A stretch of DNA of 64,000 bases from Gammaproteobacteria bacterium (GTDB lineage: Bacteria; Pseudomonadota; Gammaproteobacteria; Steroidobacterales; Steroidobacteraceae): NCBI GenBank assembly GCA_005878095.1, contig VBNH01000043.1, positions 1 to 64,000 on the forward strand, read 5' to 3'. Of the stretch, positions 48,357 to 61,398 are shown piece after piece. A program made the translations under genes and the position numbers. The notes beneath the pieces are model-generated. The model was given only the letters and a program-made list of their open reading frames with translations, made no database searches and had not been told where the DNA came from. Position 1 is the first letter of the stretch. Each line of letters starts with the position of its first letter.

Positions 48357-48677
48357 ATGCCCAAGTACCTCATCGAAGCAGCCTATTCGGCCGAAGGCCT
48401 GCGCGGTCTGCAGAAAGACAAGGCGTCCGGTCGCAAGCAGGCAGTCATCAAGGCTGTGGAGAGCCTCGAAGGGAAGGTCGACGCCTTCTACTTCGCGCTG
48501 GGTGAGAAGGATGTCGTCGTCATTGCAGAGCTGCCCGACGCCGTCAGCGCCGCGGCGCTTTCTCTGGCGGTATCGGCTACCGGCCTCGCCAGAACCAGCA
48601 CCACCGCACTCCTCAGCGTCGAGGAGACCGATCGCGCGCTGGCGAAGAGGCTCACTTATCGAGCCCCCGGCGCTTAA
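48357..48677 (+). CDS. GYD domain protein
   Basis: MPKYLIEAAYSAEGLRGLQKDKASGRKQAVIKAVESLEGKVDAFYFALGEKDVVVIAELPD. Confidence 0.85.
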   Translation: MPKYLIEAAYSAEGLRGLQKDKASGRKQAVIKAVESLEGKVDAFYFALGEKDVVVIAELPDAVSAAALSLAVSATGLARTSTTALLSVEETDRALAKRLTYRAPGA

Positions 48678-48688
48678 GTGACGAACGC

Positions 48689-48725
48689 CCGCCGCCTGCG
48701 GGCGCTGCAGCCCCGCAGGCGGCGG
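48689..48725. repeat. 14-bp perfect inverted repeat upstream of gyrA
   Basis: CCGCCGCCTGCGGG - CGCTGCAGC - CCCGCAGGCGGCGG. Confidence 0.85.
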
Positions 48726-48843
48726 TTGCCCTGCTCGAGGCGGTGCCCGCAAGTGCGCCTGCGACGCGGGTCGCAAGGGCGCCCCGTGATAGAATTAGCG
48801 TTTTATTTCGACGCCCGGCCGGCGTTACGGACTGCGCTCTTCC

Positions 48844-51447
<2,604 letters not shown>

Positions 51448-51449
51448 GC

Positions 51450-52532
51450 TTGCGCGTATTCAATTTCGCTGCGGGGCCGGCCACGCTGCCCGTGGAAGTC
51501 CTCGAACAGGTCCGCGAGGAGCTGACCGACTGGCAGCGCTGCGGCATGTCGGTGATGGAAGTGAGCCATCGCAGCAAGGCCTTCATCGCCGTGGCACAGG
51601 AAGCCGAGCAACTGCTGCGCGAGCTGCTGGCGGTTCCCGCGCACTACAGAGTGCTGTTCCTGCAGGGTGGTGCAACCGGCCAGTTCGCCGCCATCCCGAT
51701 GAACATTGCGCGTGCCGACTCCACGGTCGATTACCTGAATACCGGCGCGTGGTCGAAGAAAGCGCTCGCCGAGGCCCGGCGCCTGACGGGCAAGGTCAAC
51801 ATCGCCGCCGATGAGGCGGCCTCGAACTACACCACCGTGCCGGCGGCGGACGCGCTCAGCTTGAGTGCGCAGGCGGCTTACGTGCATTACACGCCCAACG
51901 AGACCATCGGCGGGGTGGAGTTTCCGTACGTCCCCGACACCGCGGGGGTGCCGCTGGTGGCCGACATGTCCTCGACCATTCTGTCGCGACCGCTCGCGGT
52001 CTCGAAGTTTGCCCTCATCTACGCGGGTGCCCAGAAGAACATCGGCCCCGCGGGACTGGTGGTGGTCATCGTGCATCAGGACCTCACGGGCAAGGCGCGC
52101 CCGGGCACGCCGGCGGTGTGGGACTACAAGGCGATGGCCGATGAGGGCTCGATGGTGAACACCCCGCCGACCTTCGCCTGGTATTGCGCGGGGCTGGTGT
52201 TTCGCTGGCTGAAGGCCCAGGGGGGCCTCGCGGCGCTGGCCGAGCGCAACCGTGCCAAGGCGCAACTGCTGTACGGCACGATCGACGCCTCCGGCTTTTA
52301 CGCCAACCCGGTGGCGCTGTCCTGCCGCTCGTGGATGAACGTGCCGTTCACGCTCGCGGCGCCGCAGCTCGAGCGCGCCTTTCTCGGCGCGGCGCACGAG
52401 GCCGGGCTGACCGGCCTCGAAGGTCACCGCTCCGTGGGCGGCATGCGCGCGAGTCTCTACAACGCCATGCCGCTCGCCGGGGTGCAGGCGCTGGTGGCTT
52501 TCATGAAGGAATTCGAGCGCCGCCACGGTTGA
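51450..52532 (+). CDS. serC: Phosphoserine aminotransferase (TTG start)
   Basis: FNFAAGPATLPVEVLEQVREEL; SVMEVSHRSKAF; FALIYAGAQKNIGPAGLVVVIV. Confidence 0.97.
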   Translation: MRVFNFAAGPATLPVEVLEQVREELTDWQRCGMSVMEVSHRSKAFIAVAQEAEQLLRELLAVPAHYRVLFLQGGATGQFAAIPMNIARADSTVDYLNTGAWSKKALAEARRLTGKVNIAADEAASNYTTVPAADALSLSAQAAYVHYTPNETIGGVEFPYVPDTAGVPLVADMSSTILSRPLAVSKFALIYAGAQKNIGPAGLVVVIVHQDLTGKARPGTPAVWDYKAMADEGSMVNTPPTFAWYCAGLVFRWLKAQGGLAALAERNRAKAQLLYGTIDASGFYANPVALSCRSWMNVPFTLAAPQLERAFLGAAHEAGLTGLEGHRSVGGMRASLYNAMPLAGVQALVAFMKEFERRHG

Positions 52533-52538
52533 GCGCGC

Positions 52539-53708
52539 ATGATCTATCGCATTCTCACCCTCAACGACATCAGCCCCCGGGGCCTGGCGCGCCTGCCGCG
52601 CGAGCGCTACGAAGTGGGCGCCGCGGTGACGCGCCCGGACGCCATCCTGGTGCGCTCGGCGGACCTGCACGGCTTCGAGGTTGCACCCGGCGTGCGCGCC
52701 ATCGGCCGCGCCGGAGCGGGTGTCAACAACATCCCGGTCGCGGACATGAGCCGGCGCGGCATTCCGGTGTTCAACACCCCGGGCGCCAACGCCAACGCGG
52801 TCAAGGAGCTGGTGCTGGCGGGACTGCTGCTGGCGGCGCGCAACATCGGGCCGGCGTGGCTGTTCGCCCGCCAACTGGCGGGCGATGACGAGGCCATCGA
52901 GGCGGCGGTCGAGGAGGGCAAGAAGAACTTCGTGGGCTTCGAGCTGCCCGGACGCACGCTCGCAGTCGTGGGCCTGGGCGCCATCGGCGTCGAGGTGGCC
53001 AACTCCGCTCTGGCGCTGGGGATGAGGGTGCTCGGCTACGACCCGCAGCTCACGGTGCAGCGCGCCTGGCAGCTGTCCTCGAGCGTCGAGCAGGCGTTGT
53101 CGCTCGAGGACCTGTTCACGCGCGCGGATGCGATCACGGTGCACGTGCCGCTGAACGAGCACACCCAGGCACTGGTGAACGGTGCGCGTCTTGCGCTCGC
53201 CAAGCCCGACGCCACCCTGCTCAACTTCGCGCGCGCCGCCATCGTCGACACCCCGGCGGTGCTGGCGGCCCTCGATGCCGGCCGTCTGCACGCCTACGTG
53301 TGCGACTTCCCCAGCCGCGCGCTCAAGGATCACCCGCGGGTGGTGGCCCTGCCGCACCTCGGCGCCTCCACCGGCGAGGCCGAGGAGAACTGCGCCGTCA
53401 TGGTCGCGGACCAGGTGCGCGACTTCCTCGAGAACGGCAACATCCGCAACAGCGTCAACTACCCCGAGGCGGTGCTGCCGCGGGTGCCGAACACCACGCG
53501 CCTGAGCGTCGCCAACCGGAACGTGCCCAACATGGTGGGCCAGATTTCCACCTGCCTCGCCGGCCGCGGGATCAACATCGCCGACCTGCTGAACAAGTCG
53601 CGCGGCGAATTCGCCTACACGCTCATCGACGCCGACGGCGCCGTCGGCGAGGACCTGCTGGCGAGCATCCGCGCCATCGGCGGCGTGCTGTCGGCGCGCA
53701 TCGTGTGA
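52539..53708 (+). CDS. serA: D-3-phosphoglycerate dehydrogenase
   Basis: GRAGAGVNNIPV; VVGLGAIGVEVANSALALGM; LPHLGASTGEAEENCAVMVADQV; C-terminal ACT-like region. Confidence 0.95.
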   Translation: MIYRILTLNDISPRGLARLPRERYEVGAAVTRPDAILVRSADLHGFEVAPGVRAIGRAGAGVNNIPVADMSRRGIPVFNTPGANANAVKELVLAGLLLAARNIGPAWLFARQLAGDDEAIEAAVEEGKKNFVGFELPGRTLAVVGLGAIGVEVANSALALGMRVLGYDPQLTVQRAWQLSSSVEQALSLEDLFTRADAITVHVPLNEHTQALVNGARLALAKPDATLLNFARAAIVDTPAVLAALDAGRLHAYVCDFPSRALKDHPRVVALPHLGASTGEAEENCAVMVADQVRDFLENGNIRNSVNYPEAVLPRVPNTTRLSVANRNVPNMVGQISTCLAGRGINIADLLNKSRGEFAYTLIDADGAVGEDLLASIRAIGGVLSARIV

Positions 53709-53735
53709 CGGCAGCAACCTTGGGAACGCCCGTCC

Positions 53736-54920
53736 ATGACCCGTAGGAACGGCAAAGCGGCGCGCGCCGTGGGACGACGTGTCCGCGCGGCGGCCGCGCC
53801 GCGCGCGCCCGCGGGCGCGCCGGCAACGGCGCCGCAGCCGCTGGACCTGGAGCAGGTGCGCGCCCGCATCGACGCGGTCGATGAGCAGATTCACGGGCTG
53901 ATCAACGAACGCGCGCGCCTCGCGCAGCAGGTGGGGATTTCCAAGAGCAGCGACGGCCGCACGGTGGATTTCTATCGCCCGGAGCGCGAGGCGCAGGTGC
54001 TGCGGCTGGCGCGGGCGCGCAACGCGGGACCGTTGCGCGACGCGGAGGTGCTGCGGCTGTTCCGCGAGATCATGTCGGCGTGTCTCGCGCAGCAGGAGCC
54101 GCTCAAAGTGGCGTTCCTCGGTCCCGAAGGCACCTTCACGCAAACCGCGGTGCTCAATCATTTCGGGCACTCGGTGCGCGCCCTGCCGCTCGCCTCGATC
54201 GATGAGGTGTTTCACGAGGTGGAGGCGGCGAGCGCCGATTTCGGGGTCGTGCCCATCGAGAACTCCACCGAAGGCACGGTCAACCACACGCTGGACCGCT
54301 TCCTCACCTCGCCGCTGAAGATCTGCGGCGAGGTGGAGCTGCGCGTGCGCCATCACCTCATGGGCGCCATGAGCGCGCTGGCGCGCATCGAGCGCGTCTG
54401 CTCGCACCCGCAGTCACTCGGCCAGTGCCGGCAATGGCTCGAGGAGCATCTGCCGGGTGTCGAGCAGGTGCCGGTATCGAGCAACGCGGAAGGCGCACGG
54501 CGCGCGCGCGACGAGAAGGGCAGCGCGGCGATCGCCGGCGAGACCGCCGCAGAGGTCTACGGCCTCAGGATCCTGGCCGCGGAGATCGAGGATCGCGCCG
54601 ACAACACCACGCGCTTTCTGGTGCTCGGGCGCAAGCTCTTCGCGCCCAGCGGCGAGGATCGCACCACGCTGCTGGTGTCCGTGAGCCACACCGATGCGCC
54701 CGGGGCGCTGTACCGGCTGCTCGAGCCGCTGGCGCGCCACCGTGTGTCCCTGACGCGCATCGAATCGCGGCCCTCGAGGCGGCGCAAGTGGGATTACGTG
54801 TTCTTCATGGATCTCGAGGGCCACGCCGACGAGCCCCACGTCGAGCGGGCGCTGGCGGCGCTGAAAAAGCGCGCCTCGCTGTTTCGCGTGCTCGGCTCCT
54901 ATCCGCGGGCGGTGCAATGA
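53736..54920 (+). CDS. pheA: Bifunctional chorismate mutase/prephenate dehydratase
   Basis: VRARIDAVDEQIHGLINERARLAQQVG...VAFLGPEGTFTQTAVLNHFG...VVPIENSTEGTVNHTLDRF; ACT motif ESRPSRRRKWDYVFF. Confidence 0.97.
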   Translation: MTRRNGKAARAVGRRVRAAAAPRAPAGAPATAPQPLDLEQVRARIDAVDEQIHGLINERARLAQQVGISKSSDGRTVDFYRPEREAQVLRLARARNAGPLRDAEVLRLFREIMSACLAQQEPLKVAFLGPEGTFTQTAVLNHFGHSVRALPLASIDEVFHEVEAASADFGVVPIENSTEGTVNHTLDRFLTSPLKICGEVELRVRHHLMGAMSALARIERVCSHPQSLGQCRQWLEEHLPGVEQVPVSSNAEGARRARDEKGSAAIAGETAAEVYGLRILAAEIEDRADNTTRFLVLGRKLFAPSGEDRTTLLVSVSHTDAPGALYRLLEPLARHRVSLTRIESRPSRRRKWDYVFFMDLEGHADEPHVERALAALKKRASLFRVLGSYPRAVQ

Positions 54921-56242
54921 GGGAGTCCGGCGGCGCGCGTTATCGCATCCGCCCCGGCGGCAGCCTCAAGGGCACGCTCACGGTGCCGGGCGACAAGTCG
55001 ATCTCGCACCGCGCGCTCATGCTCGGTGCGCTCGCCGAGGGCGACACGCACATCAGTGGCTTTCTGGCCGGCGAGGATTGCCTCGCCACGGCACGGGCGC
55101 TGCAGGGACTGGGAGTGCACATCGAGGGGCCGCGGGACACGCAGGTGCAGGTGCGCGGGGTGGGCGCACACGGCCTCGCGGCGCCGCGCGCGCCGCTCGA
55201 CATGGGCAATGCCGGCACCGCCATGCGCCTGATGATGGGCCTGCTGGCGCCGCAGAGATTCGACTCGACGCTCATCGGCGACGAGTCGCTCATGCGCCGG
55301 CCGATGGAGCGCGTCGCCGTGCCGCTGCAGATGATGGGAGCGCGCATCCATACCCACCAGGGCCGCCCGCCGGTGGAGATCCGCGGCACGCCGCATCTGC
55401 GGGCCATTCACTACCGCCTGCCGGTGGCGAGCGCGCAGGTGAAATCCGCGATCCTGCTGGCCGGTCTCGCGGCGAGCGGGCGCACGCACCTGACCGAGCC
55501 GGCGCCGTCGCGCGATCACACCGAGCGCATGCTCGGCGCCTTCGGGGTGCAGCTGTCGCACGAGGGGCGCGCCATCGCGATGGAAGGCGGGCAGACCCTG
55601 CACGGGACGCGGGTAGCGGTGCCGGCGGACTTCTCCTCGGCGGCGTTTTTCCTGGTGGCGGGGTGCCTCGCGGCCGACCGCCCGCTCACCCTGGTCAACG
55701 TCGGCGTGAACCCCACGCGGACCGGTCTCATCGAGCTGCTGCGGCGCATGGGAGCGGACATCCGCCTGCATCCTCGCGCCGCGCCAGGGGGCCCGCACCT
55801 CGAGCCGGTCGCCGACATCGAGGTTCACCGCAGCGCCCTGCACGGCATCACGGTGCCCGAGGCGCTCATTGCGACCTCGATCGATGAGTTTCCGGTGTTC
55901 TTCATCGCCGCGGCGTGCGCGAGCGGCGAGACCCTGGTTCGCGGGGCACTGGAGCTGCGCGTCAAGGAAAGTGACCGGCTCGCCGCCATGGCCGCGGGGC
56001 TGGACCAGCTCGGCGTCGAGCACCAGCTGCTGCCGGATGGCCTGTGGATCCGCGGCGCGGAGGCGCTCACCGGCGGCACGATCGACAGCTGCGGCGATCA
56101 CCGCATCGCCATGGCGTTCGCAGTGGCGGCGCTGCGGGCGCGCGCGCCCATCGAGATCCGGGACGTCGCCAACGTGGCAACTTCGTTTCCCGGGTTCGTG
56201 GGCACGGCGCGTGCCGCCGGCTTGGACCTCGAAGCGCTCTGA
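54917..56242 (+). CDS. aroA: 3-phosphoshikimate 1-carboxyvinyltransferase
   Basis: LTVPGDKSISHRALMLGALAEGDT; MGNAGTAMRLMMGLLA; start at ATG 54917. Confidence 0.97.
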   Translation: MRESGGARYRIRPGGSLKGTLTVPGDKSISHRALMLGALAEGDTHISGFLAGEDCLATARALQGLGVHIEGPRDTQVQVRGVGAHGLAAPRAPLDMGNAGTAMRLMMGLLAPQRFDSTLIGDESLMRRPMERVAVPLQMMGARIHTHQGRPPVEIRGTPHLRAIHYRLPVASAQVKSAILLAGLAASGRTHLTEPAPSRDHTERMLGAFGVQLSHEGRAIAMEGGQTLHGTRVAVPADFSSAAFFLVAGCLAADRPLTLVNVGVNPTRTGLIELLRRMGADIRLHPRAAPGGPHLEPVADIEVHRSALHGITVPEALIATSIDEFPVFFIAAACASGETLVRGALELRVKESDRLAAMAAGLDQLGVEHQLLPDGLWIRGAEALTGGTIDSCGDHRIAMAFAVAALRARAPIEIRDVANVATSFPGFVGTARAAGLDLEAL

Positions 56243-56257
56243 CGGAAACCGATCCGC

Positions 56258-56950
56258 ATGGCCCGACGCAGCGCCTCTCCCATCGTCACCATCGACGGCC
56301 CGAGTGGCTCGGGCAAGGGCACCATCAGCCGCGCGGTCGCACGGCATGTCGGCTGGCATCTGCTCGACAGCGGCGCGCTCTATCGCCTGGTGGCGCTCGC
56401 CGGGCTTGCCGCGGGTGCGGCGAGCGAGGACCAGCAGCGGCACGCCGAGCTGGCCGCGCGCATGGATGTCAGCTTCGGTTCCGACCCGGGAGGTGGCGAG
56501 CGCGTCTGGCTCGACGGGCGGGACGTGACCGGGGAGATCCGCTCCGAAGCCGCGGGCCAGGGAGCCTCACGGGTGGCCGCCTGGCCTGGGGTGCGCGCCG
56601 CGTTGCTCGAGCGTCAAAGGGCCTTCGCGCGGCCCCCCGGACTGGTGGCCGACGGCCGGGATATGGGCACCGTGGTGTTCCCCGGGGCGGACCTGAAAAT
56701 ATTCCTGACCGCCACCCCCGAGGAGAGGGCCCTGCGCCGCCATAAGCAGTTGAAAGACAAGGGTTCCGATGTTAGCCTTCCCGCCCTTTCGCGCGAGATA
56801 GCCGAGCGGGACTTGAGGGATCAGACCCGTCAGATCGCCCCGTTGCGGCCTGCGCCCGATGCCTGTCTGATCGACTCGACCCGGCTCGAGGTCGGGGCGG
56901 TGGTGGCACGGGTGCTGGAACTGATGGCCGCTCGTCGCTTGTGGCGCTGA
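56258..56950 (+). CDS. cmk: Cytidylate kinase
   Basis: IVTIDGPSGSGKGTISRAVARHVGWHLLDSGALYRLVAL; GLVADGRDMGTVVFPGADLKIFLTA. Confidence 0.96.
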   Translation: MARRSASPIVTIDGPSGSGKGTISRAVARHVGWHLLDSGALYRLVALAGLAAGAASEDQQRHAELAARMDVSFGSDPGGGERVWLDGRDVTGEIRSEAAGQGASRVAAWPGVRAALLERQRAFARPPGLVADGRDMGTVVFPGADLKIFLTATPEERALRRHKQLKDKGSDVSLPALSREIAERDLRDQTRQIAPLRPAPDACLIDSTRLEVGAVVARVLELMAARRLWR

Positions 56951-57084
56951 AGCCGCTCGTCGCGCTACGCACGAAAGGTGATTCAAGGTTGGCACGCGCA
57001 GGATGCGGGTGCCTGGTGGGTTTTTCCTGGGCCGCAGGATGAGGGTCCAAGCAGGCACGCCGTTAGCGCGTGCAAAGTGAAGGT

Positions 57085-58761
57085 ATGACAGAAAGTTTCG
57101 CCCAGCTCTTCGAGCAGAGTCTCGCCAATCAGCGCATCCGCCCGGGGATGATCCTTACCGGGCTCGTCATCGACGTCACCACGGACGTCGTCATCGTCAA
57201 CGTAGGCCTCAAGTCCGAGGCCGTGATTCCCCTCGAGCAGTTCAAGAACGAACGCGGCGAGGTGGAGGTCAAGGCCGGCGACCAAGTCGAGGTCGCGCTC
57301 GATTCGGTCGAGGACGGTACCGGCGAGACGCGCCTGTCGCGCGAGAAGGCCAAGCGCGCACGCACCTGGACCCGCCTCGAGGAGGCATTCAACAAGTCCG
57401 AGATCGTGACCGGCGTCATCACGGGGCGCGTCAAGGGCGGCTTCACGGTTGAGATCGAGAACGTGCGGGCGTTCCTGCCGGGGTCGCTGGTGGACGTGCG
57501 CCCGGTGCGCGACACCTCCTATCTGGAAGGCAAGCCGCTCGAGTTCAAGGTCATCAAGCTCGACCAGAAGCGCAACAACGTCGTGGTGTCGCGCCGCGCC
57601 GTGGTCGAGCAGGAGTTTTCCGCCGAGCGCAGCGCGCTCATGGAGAACCTGCAGGAAGGCGCGGTGGTGCGCGGCACGGTCAAGAACCTCACCGACTACG
57701 GCGCGTTCGTCGATCTGGGCGGGATCGACGGCCTGCTGCACATCACCGACATGGCGTGGAAGCGCGTCAAGCATCCTTCCGAGGTCGTCAAGGTGGGCGA
57801 CGAGGTCGAGGTGCGCATTCTCAAGTTCGACCGCGAGCGCTCGCGCGTGAGCCTGGGGCTCAAGCAGCTGGGCGCGGATCCGTGGCAGAACATCGCGCGC
57901 CGCTACCCGCCGAGTACCCGCGTGTTCGGCAAGGTCACCAACATCGCCGACTACGGCGCGTTCGTGGAAATCGAGGACGGCGTCGAGGGCCTGGTGCACG
58001 TCTCGGAGATGGACTGGACCAACAAGAACGTAAATCCCGCCAAGGTGGTGCACACCGGGCAGGAAGTCGAGGTGATGGTGCTCGACGTGGACGAGGAACG
58101 GCGCCGCATATCGCTCGGTCTCAAGCAGTGCCAGGCCAACCCGTGGAAGGAGTTCGCCGAGAACTACAACAAGGGCGACAAGGTGGCGGGCCAGATCAAG
58201 TCGATCACCGACTTCGGCATCTTCATAGGTCTGCAGGGCAACATCGACGGGCTGGTGCACCTGTCGGATATCTCCTGGGACCAGCCGGGCGAAGAGGCGG
58301 TGCGCAACTACCAGAAGGGCCAGCAGCTCGAGGCCATGGTGCTGTCGATCGACCCGGAGCGCGAGCGCATCTCGCTCGGCATCAAACAGCTGGCGAAGGA
58401 TCCGTTCTCCGCCTATATCGCCGACAACCCCAAGGGCACGATCGTCAAGGGTGTGGTGAAGGAGGTCGACGTCCGCGGCGCGGTCATCGATCTGGGCAAC
58501 GGCGTCGAGGGCCAGCTGCGCGCCTCCGAGCTCGGCCGTGAGCGGGTGGAGGACGCCCGCGCGGTGCTCAAGGTGGGCGATGAGGTCGAGGCGAAGTTCA
58601 CCGGTGTCGACCGCAAGTCGCGCACCATCTCGCTGTCGATCAAGGCCAAGGAGGCTCACGAGGAGGCCGAGGCGGTGCAGAGCTACCGCTCGGAAGCGGC
58701 GCCTTCGGGTACCAGCCTCGGGGACCTGCTGAAGGAGCACATCGGTTCCGGAGAGCGCTGA
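57085..58761 (+). CDS. rpsA: 30S ribosomal protein S1
   Basis: [13 protein letters not shown]; multiple S1 repeats ([39 protein letters not shown]). Confidence 0.98.
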   Translation: MTESFAQLFEQSLANQRIRPGMILTGLVIDVTTDVVIVNVGLKSEAVIPLEQFKNERGEVEVKAGDQVEVALDSVEDGTGETRLSREKAKRARTWTRLEEAFNKSEIVTGVITGRVKGGFTVEIENVRAFLPGSLVDVRPVRDTSYLEGKPLEFKVIKLDQKRNNVVVSRRAVVEQEFSAERSALMENLQEGAVVRGTVKNLTDYGAFVDLGGIDGLLHITDMAWKRVKHPSEVVKVGDEVEVRILKFDRERSRVSLGLKQLGADPWQNIARRYPPSTRVFGKVTNIADYGAFVEIEDGVEGLVHVSEMDWTNKNVNPAKVVHTGQEVEVMVLDVDEERRRISLGLKQCQANPWKEFAENYNKGDKVAGQIKSITDFGIFIGLQGNIDGLVHLSDISWDQPGEEAVRNYQKGQQLEAMVLSIDPERERISLGIKQLAKDPFSAYIADNPKGTIVKGVVKEVDVRGAVIDLGNGVEGQLRASELGRERVEDARAVLKVGDEVEAKFTGVDRKSRTISLSIKAKEAHEEAEAVQSYRSEAAPSGTSLGDLLKEHIGSGER

Positions 58762-58765
58762 GCGC

Positions 58766-59068
58766 ATGACCAAGTCGGAACTCATCGAGATCATTACCGC
58801 CAAGCAGAAGCACCTGCCGGCGAAGGACGTGGAGCTGGCGCTGAAGCAGATTCTGGAGATCATGAGCGATGCGCTCTCGCAGGGGGATCGCATCGAGATC
58901 CGCGGCTTCGGCAGCTTCTCGCTGCATTTCCGGCCGCCACGCCAGGGACGCAACCCCAAGACCGGCGAGGCGGTGGCGCTTTCGGGCAAGCACGTCCCGC
59001 ACTTCAAGCCCGGCAAGGATCTGCGCGAACGGGTGAACGACGGCGCCGACCGGCCGATCCGCGACTGA
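58766..59068 (+). CDS. ihfB: Integration host factor subunit beta
   Basis: [70 protein letters not shown]; downstream of rpsA. Confidence 0.96.
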   Translation: MTKSELIEIITAKQKHLPAKDVELALKQILEIMSDALSQGDRIEIRGFGSFSLHFRPPRQGRNPKTGEAVALSGKHVPHFKPGKDLRERVNDGADRPIRD

Positions 59069-59109
59069 GCGAGGCGCATCCGCGGCGCGGACCTGATATC
59101 GTCAGCCAA

Positions 59110-60249
59110 GTGTTCGAGCTGCCTCCACTGCTGCTGGCGCTGGCCTTCGTCCTCGTCGGTCTCGCGGCGTATTTTCTCGGCCGCCGTAACGGCGCGGCGC
59201 GCACCGTGCGCCTGCCGCGCGACTACTACGTCGGCCTCGACCATCTCATCAACGACCGTTTCGACCACGCCGCGGAGATCTTCGCCCGCATGGCCGAGGC
59301 CGACGGCGATGCCGCCGAGATCCAGTTCGCGCTCGGGAGCCTGTTCCGGCGCCGCGGCGAGGTCGATCGCGCGATCGCCATCCATTCGCGCCTGCGCGAT
59401 CACGGGGGCCCGGGCCTGCGCGACAAGGCGGCGTTCGCCCTGGCGCTGGACTATCAGAGCGCGGGGCTCATGGATCGCGCCGAGCGCGTGCTCGAGGAGC
59501 TTGCGGCCTCGCGCGAATATCGTCACGCCGCACTCGACCACCTGGTAGGCATCTACGAGACCCAGGGCGACTGGGCCAAGGCACTCAAGGTGTTTCACGA
59601 GCTGCCCCCCGCCGTACAGCTCGAGCGCGGGCGGATCGCGGCCCACTACCTGTGTGAGCTTGCCGAGTACGCCCTGGTACAGGGCGACAGCGAGCGCGCG
59701 CGCACGCTGCTGCGCCAGGCGCGCACTCATCAGCCGGCGTTGCCGCGCGCGGACATCCTCGGCGCGCGCATCAGCGAACGGGCGGGCGACGCCGCTGCTG
59801 CGCTGCTCCTGTACCTGCACGCGCTGGAGATGTCGCCGGGCCTGGCGCTCGAGATCATTCCCGCGGTGCTCGCCATCGCCCGCCAGACCGGGCGCGCCGA
59901 TATGTTGACCGAGCTGTGCGCGCGGCTGCGACACAGCGGTCGGGTCACCCCGCGGCAGCTGGCCTGGCTGCTCGCCACGGCGATGCCGCCCGCGGACGTG
60001 GCGCGGCTTCCGGGCATCAGCGCGGAGTTCGGCGTGGGCGTGGAGTCGCCTGCCGAGGCAAGCTCGCTCGGCGCACTGCTCACCCGCATCGGCGATGCCG
60101 GCGGCCGCTACCAGTGCGATGAGTGCGGGCTCAACAGCGTCGGCTGGTACTGGCGCTGCCCGAAATGCCGTTCCTGGGACAGCATGCGTCCGGCCGTCTT
60201 CAAGTGGGCCGAGCGCACCGATCAGACCGCCGCCGCCAGACCTGCGTGA
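59110..60249 (+). CDS. lapB: LPS assembly protein LapB (YciM)
   Basis: N-terminal TM, TPR array, C-terminal rubredoxin-like CDECGLNSVGWYWRCPKCRSW. Confidence 0.95.
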   Translation: MFELPPLLLALAFVLVGLAAYFLGRRNGAARTVRLPRDYYVGLDHLINDRFDHAAEIFARMAEADGDAAEIQFALGSLFRRRGEVDRAIAIHSRLRDHGGPGLRDKAAFALALDYQSAGLMDRAERVLEELAASREYRHAALDHLVGIYETQGDWAKALKVFHELPPAVQLERGRIAAHYLCELAEYALVQGDSERARTLLRQARTHQPALPRADILGARISERAGDAAAALLLYLHALEMSPGLALEIIPAVLAIARQTGRADMLTELCARLRHSGRVTPRQLAWLLATAMPPADVARLPGISAEFGVGVESPAEASSLGALLTRIGDAGGRYQCDECGLNSVGWYWRCPKCRSWDSMRPAVFKWAERTDQTAAARPA

Positions 60250-60320
60250 GGCGCGGCCCTGATGAAGGCGCAATGCGCAGCGGCTAGACTTGCCTGCCTA
60301 AGGCCGCAGGCCTGTGGAGA

Positions 60321-61361
60321 ATGTGGATGAAGAGCAGCTCGAAGTGGGCCATCCGTACCGCCGTGTTTCCGGTTGCCGGGCGCGGCACGCGCTTTCTGCC
60401 CGCGACCAAAGCGAGCCCGAAAGAAATGCTGCCGGTGGTCGACAAGCCACTGATCCAGTACGCGGTAGAGGAAGCCCTCGCCGCGGGCGCACGGCGCCTG
60501 GTGTTCATTACCGGCGCCTCCAAGCGGGCCATCGAGGATCACTTCGACTCTGACCAGGAACTCGAGCTGATGCTCCAGCAGCAGGGCAAGAGCGATCTGC
60601 TCAACCAGCTGCGCAGCGTGCTGCCCTCGTACGCGTCCTGCATCTACATCCGGCAGCCGGCGCCGTTGGGCCTCGGTCATGCGGTGTTATGCGCCCAGCC
60701 GGCGGTGGGCGCCGAGCCCTTCTTCGTGCATCTCGCAGACGATCTGATTCGCAGCGACGTAGCCTGCCTGGCGCAGATGGCGCAGGTCTACGAGGCCAAG
60801 CGCGCCAGCGTCCTCGGGGTGCAGGTGGTGCCTCGCCAGGACACCGAGAAGTACGGCATCGTCGCGCTGGAGGCCGACCGCGCGGTGACCAGCCGCGTGC
60901 GCAGCATCGTCGAGAAGCCCAAGCCCGCCGTGGCGCCCTCGAACCTTGCCGTGGTCGGCCGTTACGTGCTGGCTCCGGCCATCTTCGAGCACCTGGAGAG
61001 GCTGGGCTCCGGCGCCGGTGGCGAGATTCAGCTCACCGACGGCATTGGCGCCCTGATGCGCGAGGAAGCGGTGTACGCCTATCGCTTCACCGGCAAGCGC
61101 TATGACTGTGGCAGCAAGCTCGGCTACCTGCAGGCGACGGTCGAATACGCGCTCGGTCACCCGGAGCTCGGACGCAGCTTTCGCAAATACCTGCAGGGTC
61201 TGGACGTGTCGGCCGGCGGCGCCGCGGCGGGCGCCCGCGGCGCCGCCGGCAACGGTGGTGCCCTCGACGGCGGGGAGGCGAGCGCACGCCGCGCGGCCGC
61301 GGGCGCGCGCGGCAAGCGCGCGAGCCGCAAAACCCAGGCGACGCTGCGCAGGTCCCCGTAG
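60321..61361 (+). CDS. galU: UTP-glucose-1-phosphate uridylyltransferase with Ala/Gly/Arg-rich C-terminal tail
   Basis: [71 protein letters not shown]. Confidence 0.95.
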   Translation: MWMKSSSKWAIRTAVFPVAGRGTRFLPATKASPKEMLPVVDKPLIQYAVEEALAAGARRLVFITGASKRAIEDHFDSDQELELMLQQQGKSDLLNQLRSVLPSYASCIYIRQPAPLGLGHAVLCAQPAVGAEPFFVHLADDLIRSDVACLAQMAQVYEAKRASVLGVQVVPRQDTEKYGIVALEADRAVTSRVRSIVEKPKPAVAPSNLAVVGRYVLAPAIFEHLERLGSGAGGEIQLTDGIGALMREEAVYAYRFTGKRYDCGSKLGYLQATVEYALGHPELGRSFRKYLQGLDVSAGGAAAGARGAAGNGGALDGGEASARRAAAGARGKRASRKTQATLRRSP

Positions 61362-61398
61362 CACGGCGGCGAGTCACTGCGTACGGCAGGAGGTCCGG

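Noticed and set aside
56983-60273. 1096-aa minus-strand ORF antisense to rpsA-ihfB-lapB
   Set aside because: High-GC shadow ORF: low-complexity His/Arg/Leu/Asp composition and it overlaps three unmistakable plus-strand genes.
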